A DNA stretch of 64,000 bases, from positions 62,001-126,000 of IMG/VR virus record IMGVR_UViG_3300042566_001780; one strand, written 5' to 3'. The stretch's first letter is position 1. Every line of letters starts with the position of its first letter. Positions 8,872-17,567 of the stretch are shown one piece after another. The notes beneath the pieces are model-generated. The model did not search any database, was not told the origin of the DNA, and was given only the letters and a program-made list of their open reading frames with translations. Both the position numbers and the translations under genes were made by a program. The DNA is from a virus.

Positions 8872-8903
8872 AAAAGCTATTTTGATCAGGCTAAATAGCT
8901 TTT
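8872..8903 (+). terminator. Hairpin with T-run, overlapping a late promoter box
   Basis: Arms AAAAGCTATTT (8872-8882) and AAATAGCTTTT (8893-8903) around a 10-base loop, ending in TTTTT. The 3' arm contains the next CTAAATAG box (8891-8898), so one element may both end upstream transcripts and start new ones. Confidence 0.6.
8891..8898 (+). promoter_or_regulatory. Late-promoter-like box CTAAATAG
   Basis: 29 bases upstream of the ATG at 8927, inside the 3' arm of the preceding hairpin. Confidence 0.6.
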
Positions 8904-8926
8904 TGCAAACCAATAAAGAGGATCTT

Positions 8927-9085
8927 ATGGACGAATTGAAACAAGAATTAAAGAGTATGTTGTATGCAGTCATTGATGATAATGACGAAACTGCTCAAGA
9001 GCATTTGCACAATTACCTTGTTGCAAAAACTCGTGAAATGACTAATTTACCTGCATCTTCACAAAATTTTAACGATCAGGAATAA
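8927..9085 (+). CDS. Small acidic head-cluster protein
   Basis: 52 residues (MDELKQELKSML...), helical and acidic. The ATG at 8927 follows AAAGAGGATC, a good ribosome binding site; longer upstream reading would run through the promoter box. It lies between protease gp21 and scaffold gp22. T4 keeps small core proteins gp67/gp68 in this neighbourhood, so a prohead core role is plausible, but no homology is claimed. Confidence 0.7.
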   Translation: MDELKQELKSMLYAVIDDNDETAQEHLHNYLVAKTREMTNLPASSQNFNDQE

Positions 9086-9118
9086 TTAACGATTTTTAGT
9101 GAAGTTTTCATTAACTTG

Positions 9119-9126
9119 CTAAATAA
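9119..9126 (+). promoter_or_regulatory. Late-promoter-like box CTAAATAA
   Basis: Variant box 91 bases upstream of the scaffold ATG. It is followed by a small TAGCATTT/AAATGCTA inverted repeat (about 9132-9150) and a T-run, a possible attenuator. Confidence 0.45.
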
Positions 9127-9216
9127 GTTCGTAGCATTTTAAAAATGCTAATCATTTTTACACACGCACCAAGTAATTACTAATTATTTGGATTTTTTAA
9201 AAGAATAGGAGAAAGC

Positions 9217-10098
9217 ATGGACGAAATCCTTAATAAGCTGTTGCAATCTGAATTGCTCAGCGAGGACACCAAAGCTGAGCTCTCTGAGCAGTGGACTACT
9301 TCCATTGAAACTTATAAAGCGAATCTTCGCGAAGAAGTGTCAAATGAAGTTAAGTTACAACTGTCTGAGCAGTGGTTAACCGAACGCGAAGAGCTGGTCA
9401 ACAAGGTTGAGCAACTTATCGAATCTGGTTTATCTACTGAAATTGCTGAGCTCAAGTCTGATATTGAACGTTTCCGTGATCTTGAAGCAGAATATGCTGA
9501 AAAGATTGTGGAAGAAAAGCACACTCTTGCTGCTCAAGTATCTGAAGAACTTGACCAACTTGTTGAGAAATTAGATGGTTTCTTTGAAGCTCGTCTTAAG
9601 TCTGAACTTGATGAACTCAAGGAAGATTTGGATATTGCTAAGCAAAACGAATTTGGCCGTAATATTTTTGAAGCTTTTGCTGCTACCTTTGCTAAGTCGC
9701 ATGTCGATGAAAACAAGGTTGCTGCCCAATTAGAAGCTGCTAAAGCACAACTCGAAGAAGTGCAAGCTCAGCTTCAAGAAGCTAAGAAGTCGCAAACTGC
9801 CGCAATTCGTGAATCCAAGATGGAACGCCTTTTGGCTAATCTGTCTGGTAAGAAGCGTGAACAAATGGAAATGCTTCTCAAGAATGTCGACACCGACAAA
9901 CTTGATGAGTCATACAAGTTTTTCATTGGTCGTATCCTGAAGGAAGATGTTGCTGAAAAGCAAACCCTTGCTGAAGGTGTTATTGATGATAAGAAAACCA
10001 CGGTCGTTACAGGTGACAAACTCGTGGAAAGTGCTCAGCCCGAAGTAGTAGTTGATGCAGCTATTGCCCGTGCTAAGCGCCTCGCAGGTATCAAGTAA
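9217..10098 (+). CDS. 22: Prohead scaffold core protein gp22
   Basis: 293 residues, almost wholly Glu/Leu/Ala/Gln-rich helix with coiled-coil character (about 1-215), as in T4 gp22 (269 residues), the main internal scaffold of the prohead. It is located directly between gp21 and gp23 as in T4 and preceded by AGGAGAAAGC. The scaffold is expected to be degraded by gp21; many LxE tripeptides occur. Sequence is low-complexity, so identity rests mainly on composition and position. Confidence 0.9.
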   Translation: MDEILNKLLQSELLSEDTKAELSEQWTTSIETYKANLREEVSNEVKLQLSEQWLTEREELVNKVEQLIESGLSTEIAELKSDIERFRDLEAEYAEKIVEEKHTLAAQVSEELDQLVEKLDGFFEARLKSELDELKEDLDIAKQNEFGRNIFEAFAATFAKSHVDENKVAAQLEAAKAQLEEVQAQLQEAKKSQTAAIRESKMERLLANLSGKKREQMEMLLKNVDTDKLDESYKFFIGRILKEDVAEKQTLAEGVIDDKKTTVVTGDKLVESAQPEVVVDAAIARAKRLAGIK

Positions 10099-10130
10099 TC
10101 CTGTACCTAAATTATTCAAGGAGAATTTAA

Positions 10131-11405
10131 ATGCAATTAATGGAAAATTGGACCTCTACTAAAGAGGCTCTTTTAGAAGGTTTATCTGGCACCAAGCGCC
10201 AGGTTGTTGAAACCCTTATGGAAAACCAGCGTAAGCACTTGGTGGAAACCGCTGCTGCTACTGCTACTGGTGCCGGTGCTATCGGTGACTTCCAGAAGAT
10301 CGTGATCCCGATGATCCGTCGTATCATTCCTGGTACGATTGCTCAGGATCTGGTTGGTGTTCAGCCTATGTCTGGCCCTGTTGGTTTAGTGTATTCTATG
10401 CGCTTTGCCTTCAGCGAAGCTGCTGATGCCGGCGGCGCCGCTACTACCAATGACATCGCTGCTGGTGATGAAGTGTTTGCTAACAACAGCAAGATGAAGC
10501 GTTTCTACTCGACCGCTAACGTGGGTACGACCGGCTACCCGCCTGCTCTTACTGCTGCTACGACCGCTGGTACCGCTGCTGCTCTTGCTGACTACGAAGC
10601 TTTCGGTGGTAAGGCAATGCGTCTTGCTGTTCTTAAGCAGACCGTTAGCTCTGGTTCGCGTAAGCTCCAGGCTCGTTGGTCTATGGAAGCTGCGCAAGAT
10701 CTGACCTCGCAACACGGTCTTGACCTTGAGTCCGAGATCACCGCTGCTCTGTCGGCTCAGATCGCTCATGAAATCGACAACGAAATCCTGACCGACCTTC
10801 TGTCGCTTGCTGCTACCGTGGGTACGTATGACTTTACCGCTGCTCCTACCGGTTTTGCTCCTAACTACATCGGCGATCGTTTTGCTGAACTTGGCGTGTT
10901 AGTGAACAAGCTTGCTAACGAAATCGGTGCTAAGACCCGTCGTGGCCCTGGCAACTGGTTAGTTGGTTCGCACCTGATCACCTCGATCCTCCAGTCTGCT
11001 TCTAAGTCGGTGTTTGCACCTGCTGTGCAGGGTTCGTTCGACAGCCCAACTGGCAACAAGCTCGTTGGTACCATGAACGGCCAAATGAAGGTTTACTCCT
11101 ACAACTGGGGTCTTAACGATGCTTGGACTATTGCTGATTCTGCCACCAACGCTACTGGCGCTACTGGTGAAGACATCCTCATTGGTTACAAGGGTGGTGC
11201 TTCGGAACTTGATACTGGCTACTTCTACTGCCCGTATATACCGCTTATGTCCACCGGTGTGGTGATGGATGCTCAGACATTCACTCCTGCTGTCAGCTTG
11301 TCGACCCGTTATGGTAAGGCTACCTTTACCAATACCGGCACCTCGCTTGGTAACTCGGCAGATTACTATTCGCGTTTGAGAGTGCTTAACGTGGCATTCA
11401 GCTAA
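10131..11405 (+). CDS. 23: Major capsid protein gp23
   Basis: A 424-residue HK97-fold major head protein. IGDFQKIVIPMIRRIIP, DLVGVQPM and GPVGLVYSMRF match the conserved core of T4 gp23 (521 residues). The likely gp21 cleavage is after the LVE ending at Glu39, leaving TAAATATGAG as the new N-terminus. ATG at 10131 follows AAGGAG. Codon choice differs from neighbours, with many C-ending and CTG/CGT codons, as expected for the most highly translated late gene. The gene ends at a strong terminator. Confidence 0.96.
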   Translation: MQLMENWTSTKEALLEGLSGTKRQVVETLMENQRKHLVETAAATATGAGAIGDFQKIVIPMIRRIIPGTIAQDLVGVQPMSGPVGLVYSMRFAFSEAADAGGAATTNDIAAGDEVFANNSKMKRFYSTANVGTTGYPPALTAATTAGTAAALADYEAFGGKAMRLAVLKQTVSSGSRKLQARWSMEAAQDLTSQHGLDLESEITAALSAQIAHEIDNEILTDLLSLAATVGTYDFTAAPTGFAPNYIGDRFAELGVLVNKLANEIGAKTRRGPGNWLVGSHLITSILQSASKSVFAPAVQGSFDSPTGNKLVGTMNGQMKVYSYNWGLNDAWTIADSATNATGATGEDILIGYKGGASELDTGYFYCPYIPLMSTGVVMDAQTFTPAVSLSTRYGKATFTNTGTSLGNSADYYSRLRVLNVAFS

Positions 11406-11425
11406 TCTTTAAGATTATGCATTGA

Positions 11426-11452
11426 AAAAGGGGAGCTAATAGCTCCCCTTTT
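11426..11452. terminator. Bidirectional terminator after gp23
   Basis: 12-base arms AAAAGGGGAGCT (11426-11437) and AGCTCCCCTTTT (11441-11452) with a 3-base loop and A/T tails on both sides. Shared with the convergent endonuclease gene ending at 11436. Confidence 0.92.
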
Positions 11453-12983
11453 CTTTTTCTAATTCCTTAGCAAAATCTTTCACATGTTGGGGGCAATTTC
11501 TAATTTGCTTTGCAGCTATTACCCATCCTAATTTTGCTAGTCGTCTTGCTTCTTCTAGTGACACTAATTTCTTAATCCCATCTGGTGATTTCATCCCTAT
11601 TCTTCCAGTCGTGGTACCTCCCACAGGGAGAGTAGCACCTTCTGGAATTTCATCTACAAGTTTCTTTTTTCCATCAATCAAAATGACTTTTTTGCCTTTG
11701 TTCGATTTTTCTAAGTGAAATCCGATTTGATCTGTTTGCAAAATCTCATCAACTAGCATCCGCTTCCCATCTCTAAGTACCCATTTCTTCCCAGAAGTAG
11801 TTGAATCTTTTCTCCCAAGTCTAGACGGATTATTTGGGATTCCTCGCCGTTGCTGATTATTTTCATCAATCCACCATGTTTTGACTGGCATGAATGTCGG
11901 CAACCTGCCTTGTTTCCATCCACGTAATTGATAAAAGTCTAAAGCTTCTCTATCTATTGATAGTTCTTTAGTACCATTATTAATCCAATTATTCCCTTTA
12001 GTTGAATAATTCACATTTGGGGATTGACCTCCAATAGCTAAATTAAGACAATCATCATTTAGTAGTGTCTCTTTGCAAACTAATTCACTTTCATGTTGAA
12101 ATGCCAATTGTCGGCTTTCATGAAATTTAAGAATAGTTTTCACATGAACTTCTCTGCCGTACTTTTGAATTGAATTAATAATTCGATTTCCAGATCCAAG
12201 ATAACCATCATTTAGATCATCGGTGCTATGTACGCCATAGTAGAAACCACTATCAATAGTAGGTCTAGTGATTTTGTAAGTATAGTGAAATTGATAGTGT
12301 TTAATGTCTTTTTGTGAATCACTTATAACTAATTCCCACCTATCATGCCCAAAATCAAAAACTTTTGTCCACCCATGCTCAATCATGATTTGAGATTCAG
12401 TCTTAGCCAAATCAATTGGGCCTAATAATTTTTCTAACCTGTGCTTTTGGCATTGATGACGACTTAGAATTTGATCATCCTTCATCCAAAAATAGCCGGG
12501 TTTTGTAGCACCTAAATGGGTGAATCCGAGTTTTTCATAGACATTACCGTCTCCAATCTTCCGATCAGAATAAGTCAGCAATTTCCCATTAAGATCAGGA
12601 ATTGCAAATTTCAATAATTTGCTCGCACCACCAACAACAGCATGATTTTTTAATGAAGCTAAACGAATAATTTCAAAATTATGTTGCTGAGAAAATCTAC
12701 TTTTCCCAATAGTAAGAACCATGAATAGTTGACCACTTTTATCAACTAATCCATAGTGAAAAGATGCTGTAGCAAAACCATCTAAATGATTGTCATCCAA
12801 GAAGAATCTAGACGTTTTTGCATCGATGACTATTGCAGAAAGTTTTCTAGCGTAGATTCGCATAGATTGACCATTTTCATGATTGATCATAGACTCAATC
12901 AGAGCAGGATTATTATTTTGCTGGTGCGGCCAAATGTTTAGCTTTTCTTGTCTAGAGGGATTTTTGTAGTTTAGGAGGTTCAT
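11436..12983 (-). CDS. Freestanding GIY-YIG homing endonuclease with extra DNA-binding domains
   Basis: 515 residues. Residues ~47-220 match a domain also present in the Vsr-like endonuclease at 20445-22013 (shared elements: VVGGASKLL at 116-124, LLTYSDRK, YEKLGF, PGYFW). Residues ~232-310 are a GIY-YIG nuclease: YTYKIT, FYYGVHST, DDGYLGSG, then HESELV with the acidic residue. The C-terminal 200 residues contain repeated W(V/I)L/DG(K)RxxVDEI units, probably DNA-binding modules. It lies antisense just downstream of gene 23, a typical landing place for phage homing genes. Its target is probably a conserved gene nearby, but this cannot be read from sequence. Confidence 0.87.
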   Translation of the reverse strand: MNLLNYKNPSRQEKLNIWPHQQNNNPALIESMINHENGQSMRIYARKLSAIVIDAKTSRFFLDDNHLDGFATASFHYGLVDKSGQLFMVLTIGKSRFSQQHNFEIIRLASLKNHAVVGGASKLLKFAIPDLNGKLLTYSDRKIGDGNVYEKLGFTHLGATKPGYFWMKDDQILSRHQCQKHRLEKLLGPIDLAKTESQIMIEHGWTKVFDFGHDRWELVISDSQKDIKHYQFHYTYKITRPTIDSGFYYGVHSTDDLNDGYLGSGNRIINSIQKYGREVHVKTILKFHESRQLAFQHESELVCKETLLNDDCLNLAIGGQSPNVNYSTKGNNWINNGTKELSIDREALDFYQLRGWKQGRLPTFMPVKTWWIDENNQQRRGIPNNPSRLGRKDSTTSGKKWVLRDGKRMLVDEILQTDQIGFHLEKSNKGKKVILIDGKKKLVDEIPEGATLPVGGTTTGRIGMKSPDGIKKLVSLEEARRLAKLGWVIAAKQIRNCPQHVKDFAKELEKEKGSY

Positions 12984-12988
12984 TGGAG

Positions 12989-12996
12989 CTAAATAG
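12989..12996 (+). promoter_or_regulatory. Late-promoter-like box CTAAATAG
   Basis: 28 bases upstream of the ATG at 13025 and immediately outside the start of the divergent endonuclease. It would drive the LRR/accessory operon to about 19.4 kb. Confidence 0.65.
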
Positions 12997-13024
12997 AAAA
13001 TGCAATTTTCATTATAACATTTTC

Positions 13025-13561
13025 ATGAAACTTCTAAAACAACTACGAGAAAATCAATCACAATTTCTTCAAACTATAGATGAAATTGAGGAATGGTTAC
13101 ACACATATCGAATCAGAAATTACACTATCAATGATGATTTGACTGTAAACGTAGATGGTCCGGTCTATTTGGTCGGTAAATTTTTGTCTTCTTTTCCAAT
13201 CCAATTCGGAGAAGTAAAAGGATTTTTCTATTGTAATGCCAATAGATTAACTTCACTTGCTGGATCACCAAGACATGTTGGCGGTGATTTTTTCTGTGAC
13301 CTTAATCCATTAAAGACTTTAGCCGGATCGCCATTGACAGTTGATGGCAATTTTAGATGTACTGACACCTATTTAGAATCTCTTAAAGGAGCGCCAAGAG
13401 AAGTGAATGGGTATTTTAGATGCAGTCGAGGCCATTTGAAATCTCTAAAGGGTGCTCCAAGAGAAGTTACTGGCGACTTTGATTGTCGTTATAATCCTCA
13501 ATTAAAATCACTAGATGGAATTGGCAATGTTACTGGTCAAATTTATTCGGACATCAAATGA
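13025..13561 (+). CDS. LRR-like repeat protein 1
   Basis: 178 residues. The N-terminus MKLLKQLRENQSQFLQ is followed by a cap (IRNYTINDDLTVNVDG) and 5-6 repeats of about 20 residues of the type LxSLxGAPREVxGxFxC. This is a phage form of leucine-rich-repeat solenoid, suited to protein binding. ATG at 13025 is preferred to upstream TTG 12983, which precedes the promoter box. The cap is closely similar to that of the LRR protein at 15494, indicating recent duplication. Target unknown; the leader may be a head-targeting peptide. Confidence 0.8.
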   Translation: MKLLKQLRENQSQFLQTIDEIEEWLHTYRIRNYTINDDLTVNVDGPVYLVGKFLSSFPIQFGEVKGFFYCNANRLTSLAGSPRHVGGDFFCDLNPLKTLAGSPLTVDGNFRCTDTYLESLKGAPREVNGYFRCSRGHLKSLKGAPREVTGDFDCRYNPQLKSLDGIGNVTGQIYSDIK

Positions 13562-14304
13562 AACTTCTAAAACAATTACTTGAAAATAGCATTTCAATTG
13601 AAGATTTTGAAAAAGAAATGCTAATTAAACAGATTCAATCTCTTGTTGAACAAAACATTATTCGCGGTAAATGGATTCTTAGGAAAGATAATACCTTAGA
13701 TGTTGAAGGTGATGTTATTTTCACATCATCATCTAATTTGACTAACATTCCAGTTAAATTTGGAAAAGTATCTGGCGACTTTTCACTATCTGGTAGTAAT
13801 TGGACATCATTGAAAAATTGCCCTAATGACGTGGGTGGCAGTTTTTCAGCTAGTGCAAGCCAAAAAATAACATCATTAGAAGGTGCTCCCGAATTTGTTA
13901 GTGGTAGCTTTAGCGTGGCATATTGTGCATTAAAAAATCTTGATCATTTTCCAAAGCGTGTAGGCGCCAGTATTCATGTGCAAAATAATATGTTGACTAG
14001 TCTAATAGGATTACCAAACGAGGTTGATGGTGATGTTGATGCATCATTTAACAATCTATCTGATTTAAGTGGAAGCCCACGAATAGTGTCTGGCGATTTT
14101 CATGTGCACTTTAATAGATTAGTGACGCTAAAAGGCGGACCTAAGGACGTTGGCGGAAGATTTTTTGTATCAAACAACAAATTAACTAATTTGAAATACG
14201 CCCCAAAGTTTGTTGGAGGCAATTTTGTAGCACTCCATAATCCTATTGAAGATGATTCACATTCTGGATTAGTTAACGGTGAATTGTTTCATGACAAAAA
14301 TTGA
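13558..14304 (+). CDS. LRR-like repeat protein 2
   Basis: 248 residues; starts MKLLKQLLENSISIEDF and overlaps the previous stop (ATGA). The LxxLxGxPxxVxGxFxxxxNxL repeat occurs about 8 times but is more diverged, with few of the repeat cysteines seen in copies 1 and 3. The shared nine-residue leader contrasts with a different cap, so the leader was conserved or exchanged separately from the repeats. Confidence 0.8.
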   Translation: MKLLKQLLENSISIEDFEKEMLIKQIQSLVEQNIIRGKWILRKDNTLDVEGDVIFTSSSNLTNIPVKFGKVSGDFSLSGSNWTSLKNCPNDVGGSFSASASQKITSLEGAPEFVSGSFSVAYCALKNLDHFPKRVGASIHVQNNMLTSLIGLPNEVDGDVDASFNNLSDLSGSPRIVSGDFHVHFNRLVTLKGGPKDVGGRFFVSNNKLTNLKYAPKFVGGNFVALHNPIEDDSHSGLVNGELFHDKN

Positions 14305-14315
14305 GGAGATTCATT

Positions 14316-14714
14316 ATGAAATTTAAAGAATTAAAAGTACCTGCATCTAAACCAAGAAATCCAACCGTACCTCATATGATGAAGCGCAAAGCTGGTGAAA
14401 TGGAAGACAAAAAGAAACTAGCAAAAGCCGGTTATGAAAAGCACAAAAATCAGGTTGATGAAGGCAAGAAGCCTAAGGGAGCTCCAGATTGGCATGATTC
14501 TGATGCACCTGATGCAGAAGGCCGATTTGTTAAACTTGGCATCAACGACTTGGCAGATTGGCTAATTAAAACCCGCAATAAAGATATGCGTAAGATTACC
14601 GGTGCTCTCAATCAACAAATTGTTTTCAATCGAAAGCAAGATCCTAATTATGCTGAGAAAATGGAAAAAGTCCGTGCAGCCATTAAAAGAAAATTGGGGA
14701 TTGAAGACAAATGA
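14316..14714 (+). CDS. Hypothetical basic protein, possible head-associated
   Basis: 132 residues, Lys-rich (HMMKRKAGEMEDKKK), with a C-terminal conserved-looking segment ADWLIKTRNKDMRKITGALN. GAGGAG at 14303-14308 supports the ATG at 14316. It begins MKFKELKVPA, resembling the MKLKQL leaders of its LRR neighbours. Similar Lys-rich proteins are frequent in large T4-like genomes; function unknown. Confidence 0.75.
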   Translation: MKFKELKVPASKPRNPTVPHMMKRKAGEMEDKKKLAKAGYEKHKNQVDEGKKPKGAPDWHDSDAPDAEGRFVKLGINDLADWLIKTRNKDMRKITGALNQQIVFNRKQDPNYAEKMEKVRAAIKRKLGIEDK

Positions 14715-14893
14715 AACTAATAGATCTCACAAAGGTCAAGCAGGTTCACAAAGGAACTGTAGCTGCTGACAAGCAACCAGAATTAGACTTAGGAGTTCTT
14801 GGTATCAAAATTGGCCAAGAACAATCAACTGGACTTACATCAAGGGTAGAACATGCCAGTAGCCGCATTAAAAAGCTTAGCAAAAAAGGCTAA
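14711..14893 (+). CDS. Hypothetical small protein
   Basis: 60 residues, starts in an ATGA overlap with the previous gene. Begins MKLIDLTKVKQ and ends in a basic tail. It overlaps the next gene by 41 bases. No family recognised. Confidence 0.6.
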   Translation: MKLIDLTKVKQVHKGTVAADKQPELDLGVLGIKIGQEQSTGLTSRVEHASSRIKKLSKKG

Positions 14894-15497
14894 AGTTAGT
14901 CAAGAGAAAGCAGAGAAAGCATGGGACAAGGCATCTGCGATTGTTGACAAAGAATATCCCAAAGGCATTGACTATTATTATGCATTAGTGATGGGCATTA
15001 CAAAGAAAATGCTTGGGTTAAAAGAAGATTTAGAGCTAATTGATTTTCTGATTCTGACTGAAGTCAATAAGTCTTATTTCAAAGGTCTAAATAGAGAAGA
15101 GAAGAAAAAGATGAAGGCTGAAATAGAGCGTTTCAGCAAAATGGATTCTTCAGACCCAAGAGCTTATCCCGATGATTGGACTGCAGATAAATCATATCGT
15201 GATCGAGTAAAGAAGCTTCCTAAATCCCGTCACACAAAGAAGTACCATAAGCAATTTGAAGAACTTGTTGAAAGTGAAAGTAAGATTGACCTTACATTAA
15301 AAAACAAAGCTAAGAAATCAGGAATTAGCTTTTCAATTTTGAAGAATGTGTGGAGACGTGGAATGGCTGCATGGCGAACAGGCCATCGCCCTGGGGTAAG
15401 TCAGCATCAATGGGCCATGGCTAGAGTCAACAGTTTTATAACTGGCGGTCCTGCTAGAAAAGCCGATTCAGATCTTTGGGAAAAACACAAATCATGA
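14853..15497 (+). CDS. Hypothetical two-module phage protein
   Basis: 214 residues. Residues 1-55 form a helical module (LAKKAKVSQEKAEKAWDKA ... YYALVMGITKKMLGL). Residues ~145-200 form a second (LKNKAKKSGISFSILKNVW, AAWRTGHRPGVSQHQWAMAR), both recurrent in T4-like phage proteins of unknown role. A middle KLPKSRHTKKYHKQF segment resembles another common phage motif. Very basic, compatible with DNA or capsid interior association. Start chosen at ATG 14853 after AAGGGTAG. Confidence 0.75.
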   Translation: MPVAALKSLAKKAKVSQEKAEKAWDKASAIVDKEYPKGIDYYYALVMGITKKMLGLKEDLELIDFLILTEVNKSYFKGLNREEKKKMKAEIERFSKMDSSDPRAYPDDWTADKSYRDRVKKLPKSRHTKKYHKQFEELVESESKIDLTLKNKAKKSGISFSILKNVWRRGMAAWRTGHRPGVSQHQWAMARVNSFITGGPARKADSDLWEKHKS

Positions 15498-16549
15498 AAC
15501 TAAAACAATTATTTGAAAATAGCAATTCTCAATTTCTTCAAACAAGAGAAGAAATTGAGGAATGGTTAAATCTCTATAACATTAGAAACTACACTATTAG
15601 AGATGATCTTACCGTGGATGTGGATGGTGAAGTTGATATTAGCCGCGAAAAACTAAAATTCTTCCCAGTTAGATTCGGGTATGTTGACGGCTCTTTCATG
15701 TGCGGCATCAATGAATTGACTTCTTTAAAGGGTGCACCAAGAGAAGTAAATGGGCAATTTTGGTGTGGGATGAATCCATTAACATCATTAGTTGGTGGAC
15801 CTAAAGAAGTTAGTGAAAGCTTTGATTGCAGCGGTTGCAACTTAAAAACCCTTGAAGGCGCTCCAAAAAATGTGTACGGAAACTTTGACTGCAGTTCAAA
15901 TCAATTAATTTCTCTTAAGGGTTCACCAAAAGAGATTCACGGTGATTTCTTTTGTTATTCAAATGCTTTGACCAATCTTGAAGGCGGTCCTACTGAAGTT
16001 TCTAATGATTTTGCATGCTTTGCTAATCAATTGACTTCATTAAAGGGCGCACCACAAAAAATAGGTGGTACGTTTGAATGTGCTGGTAATCCTAGATTGA
16101 AATCCCTTGATGGTTTAGGAGAAGTAGGTGGTCGAATCTATTCGGATCTTGATCCAATTAATGAATCAAAAGATGAAGATCGAAAGAAAGAAATCTACTC
16201 ACGTTGGAAAAAGTTGATAAATATGTCAGCAGCTGAAGTTGAGAACTTCAAATCAAAGCAATTAGAGTTAGCCAAAAAATCAGACAAGCTTTATCCTGGG
16301 CTCAAACCCAAAGAAGCTCGGAAAATAGGAATTTCTTCGGGTGTCCAATCTGCTGAATGGATTATCAAAATGAAGAATACTTCTGTTAAGGATTGGACAC
16401 CTGAAATGTGGAAATGGGCAAGTAAGCAAATTTCTTTTGTTTCAAGAATGTCCGGCAATAAAGGCCCACTTTATGATGATAAAGGCAATCCTACTCGAAA
16501 ATTGTTGAGTCTTAAAATTTGGGGTCATAATCCCAGTAAAGGAAAATGA
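15494..16549 (+). CDS. LRR-like protein 3 fused to a C-terminal phage domain
   Basis: 351 residues. MKLKQLFENSNSQFLQ leader and cap nearly the same as LRR protein 1, then about 7 repeats (LTSLKGAPREVNGQFWC type). From ~232 comes a different domain (IYSRWKKLINMSAAEVENF ... GPLYDDKGNPTRKLLSLKI..WGHNP) seen widely in T4-like phages as a separate module. The fusion ties the LRR family to this second family. ATG at 15494 is chosen because it restores the shared leader. Confidence 0.8.
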   Translation: MKLKQLFENSNSQFLQTREEIEEWLNLYNIRNYTIRDDLTVDVDGEVDISREKLKFFPVRFGYVDGSFMCGINELTSLKGAPREVNGQFWCGMNPLTSLVGGPKEVSESFDCSGCNLKTLEGAPKNVYGNFDCSSNQLISLKGSPKEIHGDFFCYSNALTNLEGGPTEVSNDFACFANQLTSLKGAPQKIGGTFECAGNPRLKSLDGLGEVGGRIYSDLDPINESKDEDRKKEIYSRWKKLINMSAAEVENFKSKQLELAKKSDKLYPGLKPKEARKIGISSGVQSAEWIIKMKNTSVKDWTPEMWKWASKQISFVSRMSGNKGPLYDDKGNPTRKLLSLKIWGHNPSKGK

Positions 16550-16920
16550 AAATGAATGAACAAATGATCTTTATGGCAATGCTTGCAAATATGCTTCGTG
16601 CTCGCAATGTAGCACAAGAATTACATTGGAAAACCAAATCGCTGTCAAAGCATTTGGCATTAGGCGATCTTTATGATGGCATTGACGGTTTAGTTGATGG
16701 ATTAGCCGAAATCTATATGGGCACCTATGGTGATCTTGGTGAATTAACTGCAGATGTAGAATTTGACAAAGAAGATACATTAGTATTCATTTCTCAACTG
16801 GCTGATCAATTGGCTGCTTATCATGATACAATCCCGCAAGACGGATTTATTGTGAACAAGTTTGAAGAACTACAGGAATTGATTGCCACTATCAAGTACA
16901 AGCTGGAGAAATTGGCATGA
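16546..16920 (+). CDS. Ferritin/Dps-like small phage protein
   Basis: 124 residues, four helices predicted from the heptad pattern. Near the N-terminus LHWKTKSLSKHLALGDLYDGID resembles the start of Dps/ferritin-like folds and a known phage domain of unknown function. Whether it binds metal cannot be decided: only a few His/Glu positions match. ATGA overlap with the preceding gene. Confidence 0.65.
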   Translation: MKMNEQMIFMAMLANMLRARNVAQELHWKTKSLSKHLALGDLYDGIDGLVDGLAEIYMGTYGDLGELTADVEFDKEDTLVFISQLADQLAAYHDTIPQDGFIVNKFEELQELIATIKYKLEKLA

Positions 16921-17567
16921 AAGAAACTGCAGCTTCTTTTTGGGCTAAAGCTGAAATTGATTTTGACAAACTTGATGATATGCCCAAAAAGCCATATACT
17001 CCAGAAGATATTATGGCTGCGTTAAAGATTCTTAATAAGATGGTTCATCTGCAGGCGCATGCTTATGGCGGTAAAGAATCAAAGCTTTTACCGGTTGGTA
17101 TTGCGGAAGGTTCTTTATTGAAGCAGGTTTCTTTAATTTCTGAAGCATTCACTAGCAAGTTTAATCCTATATCATTACGTGCTAATAATAGCACGTATAA
17201 AGCAGTTGCTCATATTGGTGATCGCGATATTATCTTCCGTGGAGCTGAAGAACTTCCTGGAGAATGGGGTGTTGTGTTTTCAGAGAAGCGTCCTAAAACC
17301 GGTGAAACCTTCAGGATTACTGGATCGGGTAACCAAATGCAGGTAATGGCATTTGCAATTTCGTCAATTAAAGATATTGTCGCGCGATATGCCCCATCTA
17401 AAATCAACTTTACTGCGGAAGAAGAGGAAGATTCTGAAAAGAAATCTCGAGCAAAATTGTATACGACTATGGTAAACAAGTTAGAATTGCCAGGTTATAA
17501 AGCTAAAATAACTCAGCATGAGAAATCTGTTGAATTTGATCTAATTAGACAAAATGAACAATCCTGA
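16917..17567 (+). CDS. Hypothetical protein
   Basis: 216 residues; N-terminal ~60 helical with Pro, middle beta-rich (KAVAHIGDRDIIFRGAEE), acidic break EEEEDSEKKSRAKLY, then a short C-terminal alpha/beta part. No family recognised. ATGA overlap upstream and 14-base overlap downstream show it belongs to the LRR operon. Confidence 0.7.
   Translation: MKETAASFWAKAEIDFDKLDDMPKKPYTPEDIMAALKILNKMVHLQAHAYGGKESKLLPVGIAEGSLLKQVSLISEAFTSKFNPISLRANNSTYKAVAHIGDRDIIFRGAEELPGEWGVVFSEKRPKTGETFRITGSGNQMQVMAFAISSIKDIVARYAPSKINFTAEEEEDSEKKSRAKLYTTMVNKLELPGYKAKITQHEKSVEFDLIRQNEQS

Noticed and set aside
12983-13024. TTG-initiated 14-residue extension of LRR protein 1
   Set aside because: It runs across the late promoter box and lacks an SD; ATG 13025 restores the leader shared with paralogues.
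15087-15094. CTAAATAG inside the 14853-15497 gene
   Set aside because: Intragenic, no gene start within useful distance; treated as a chance match.
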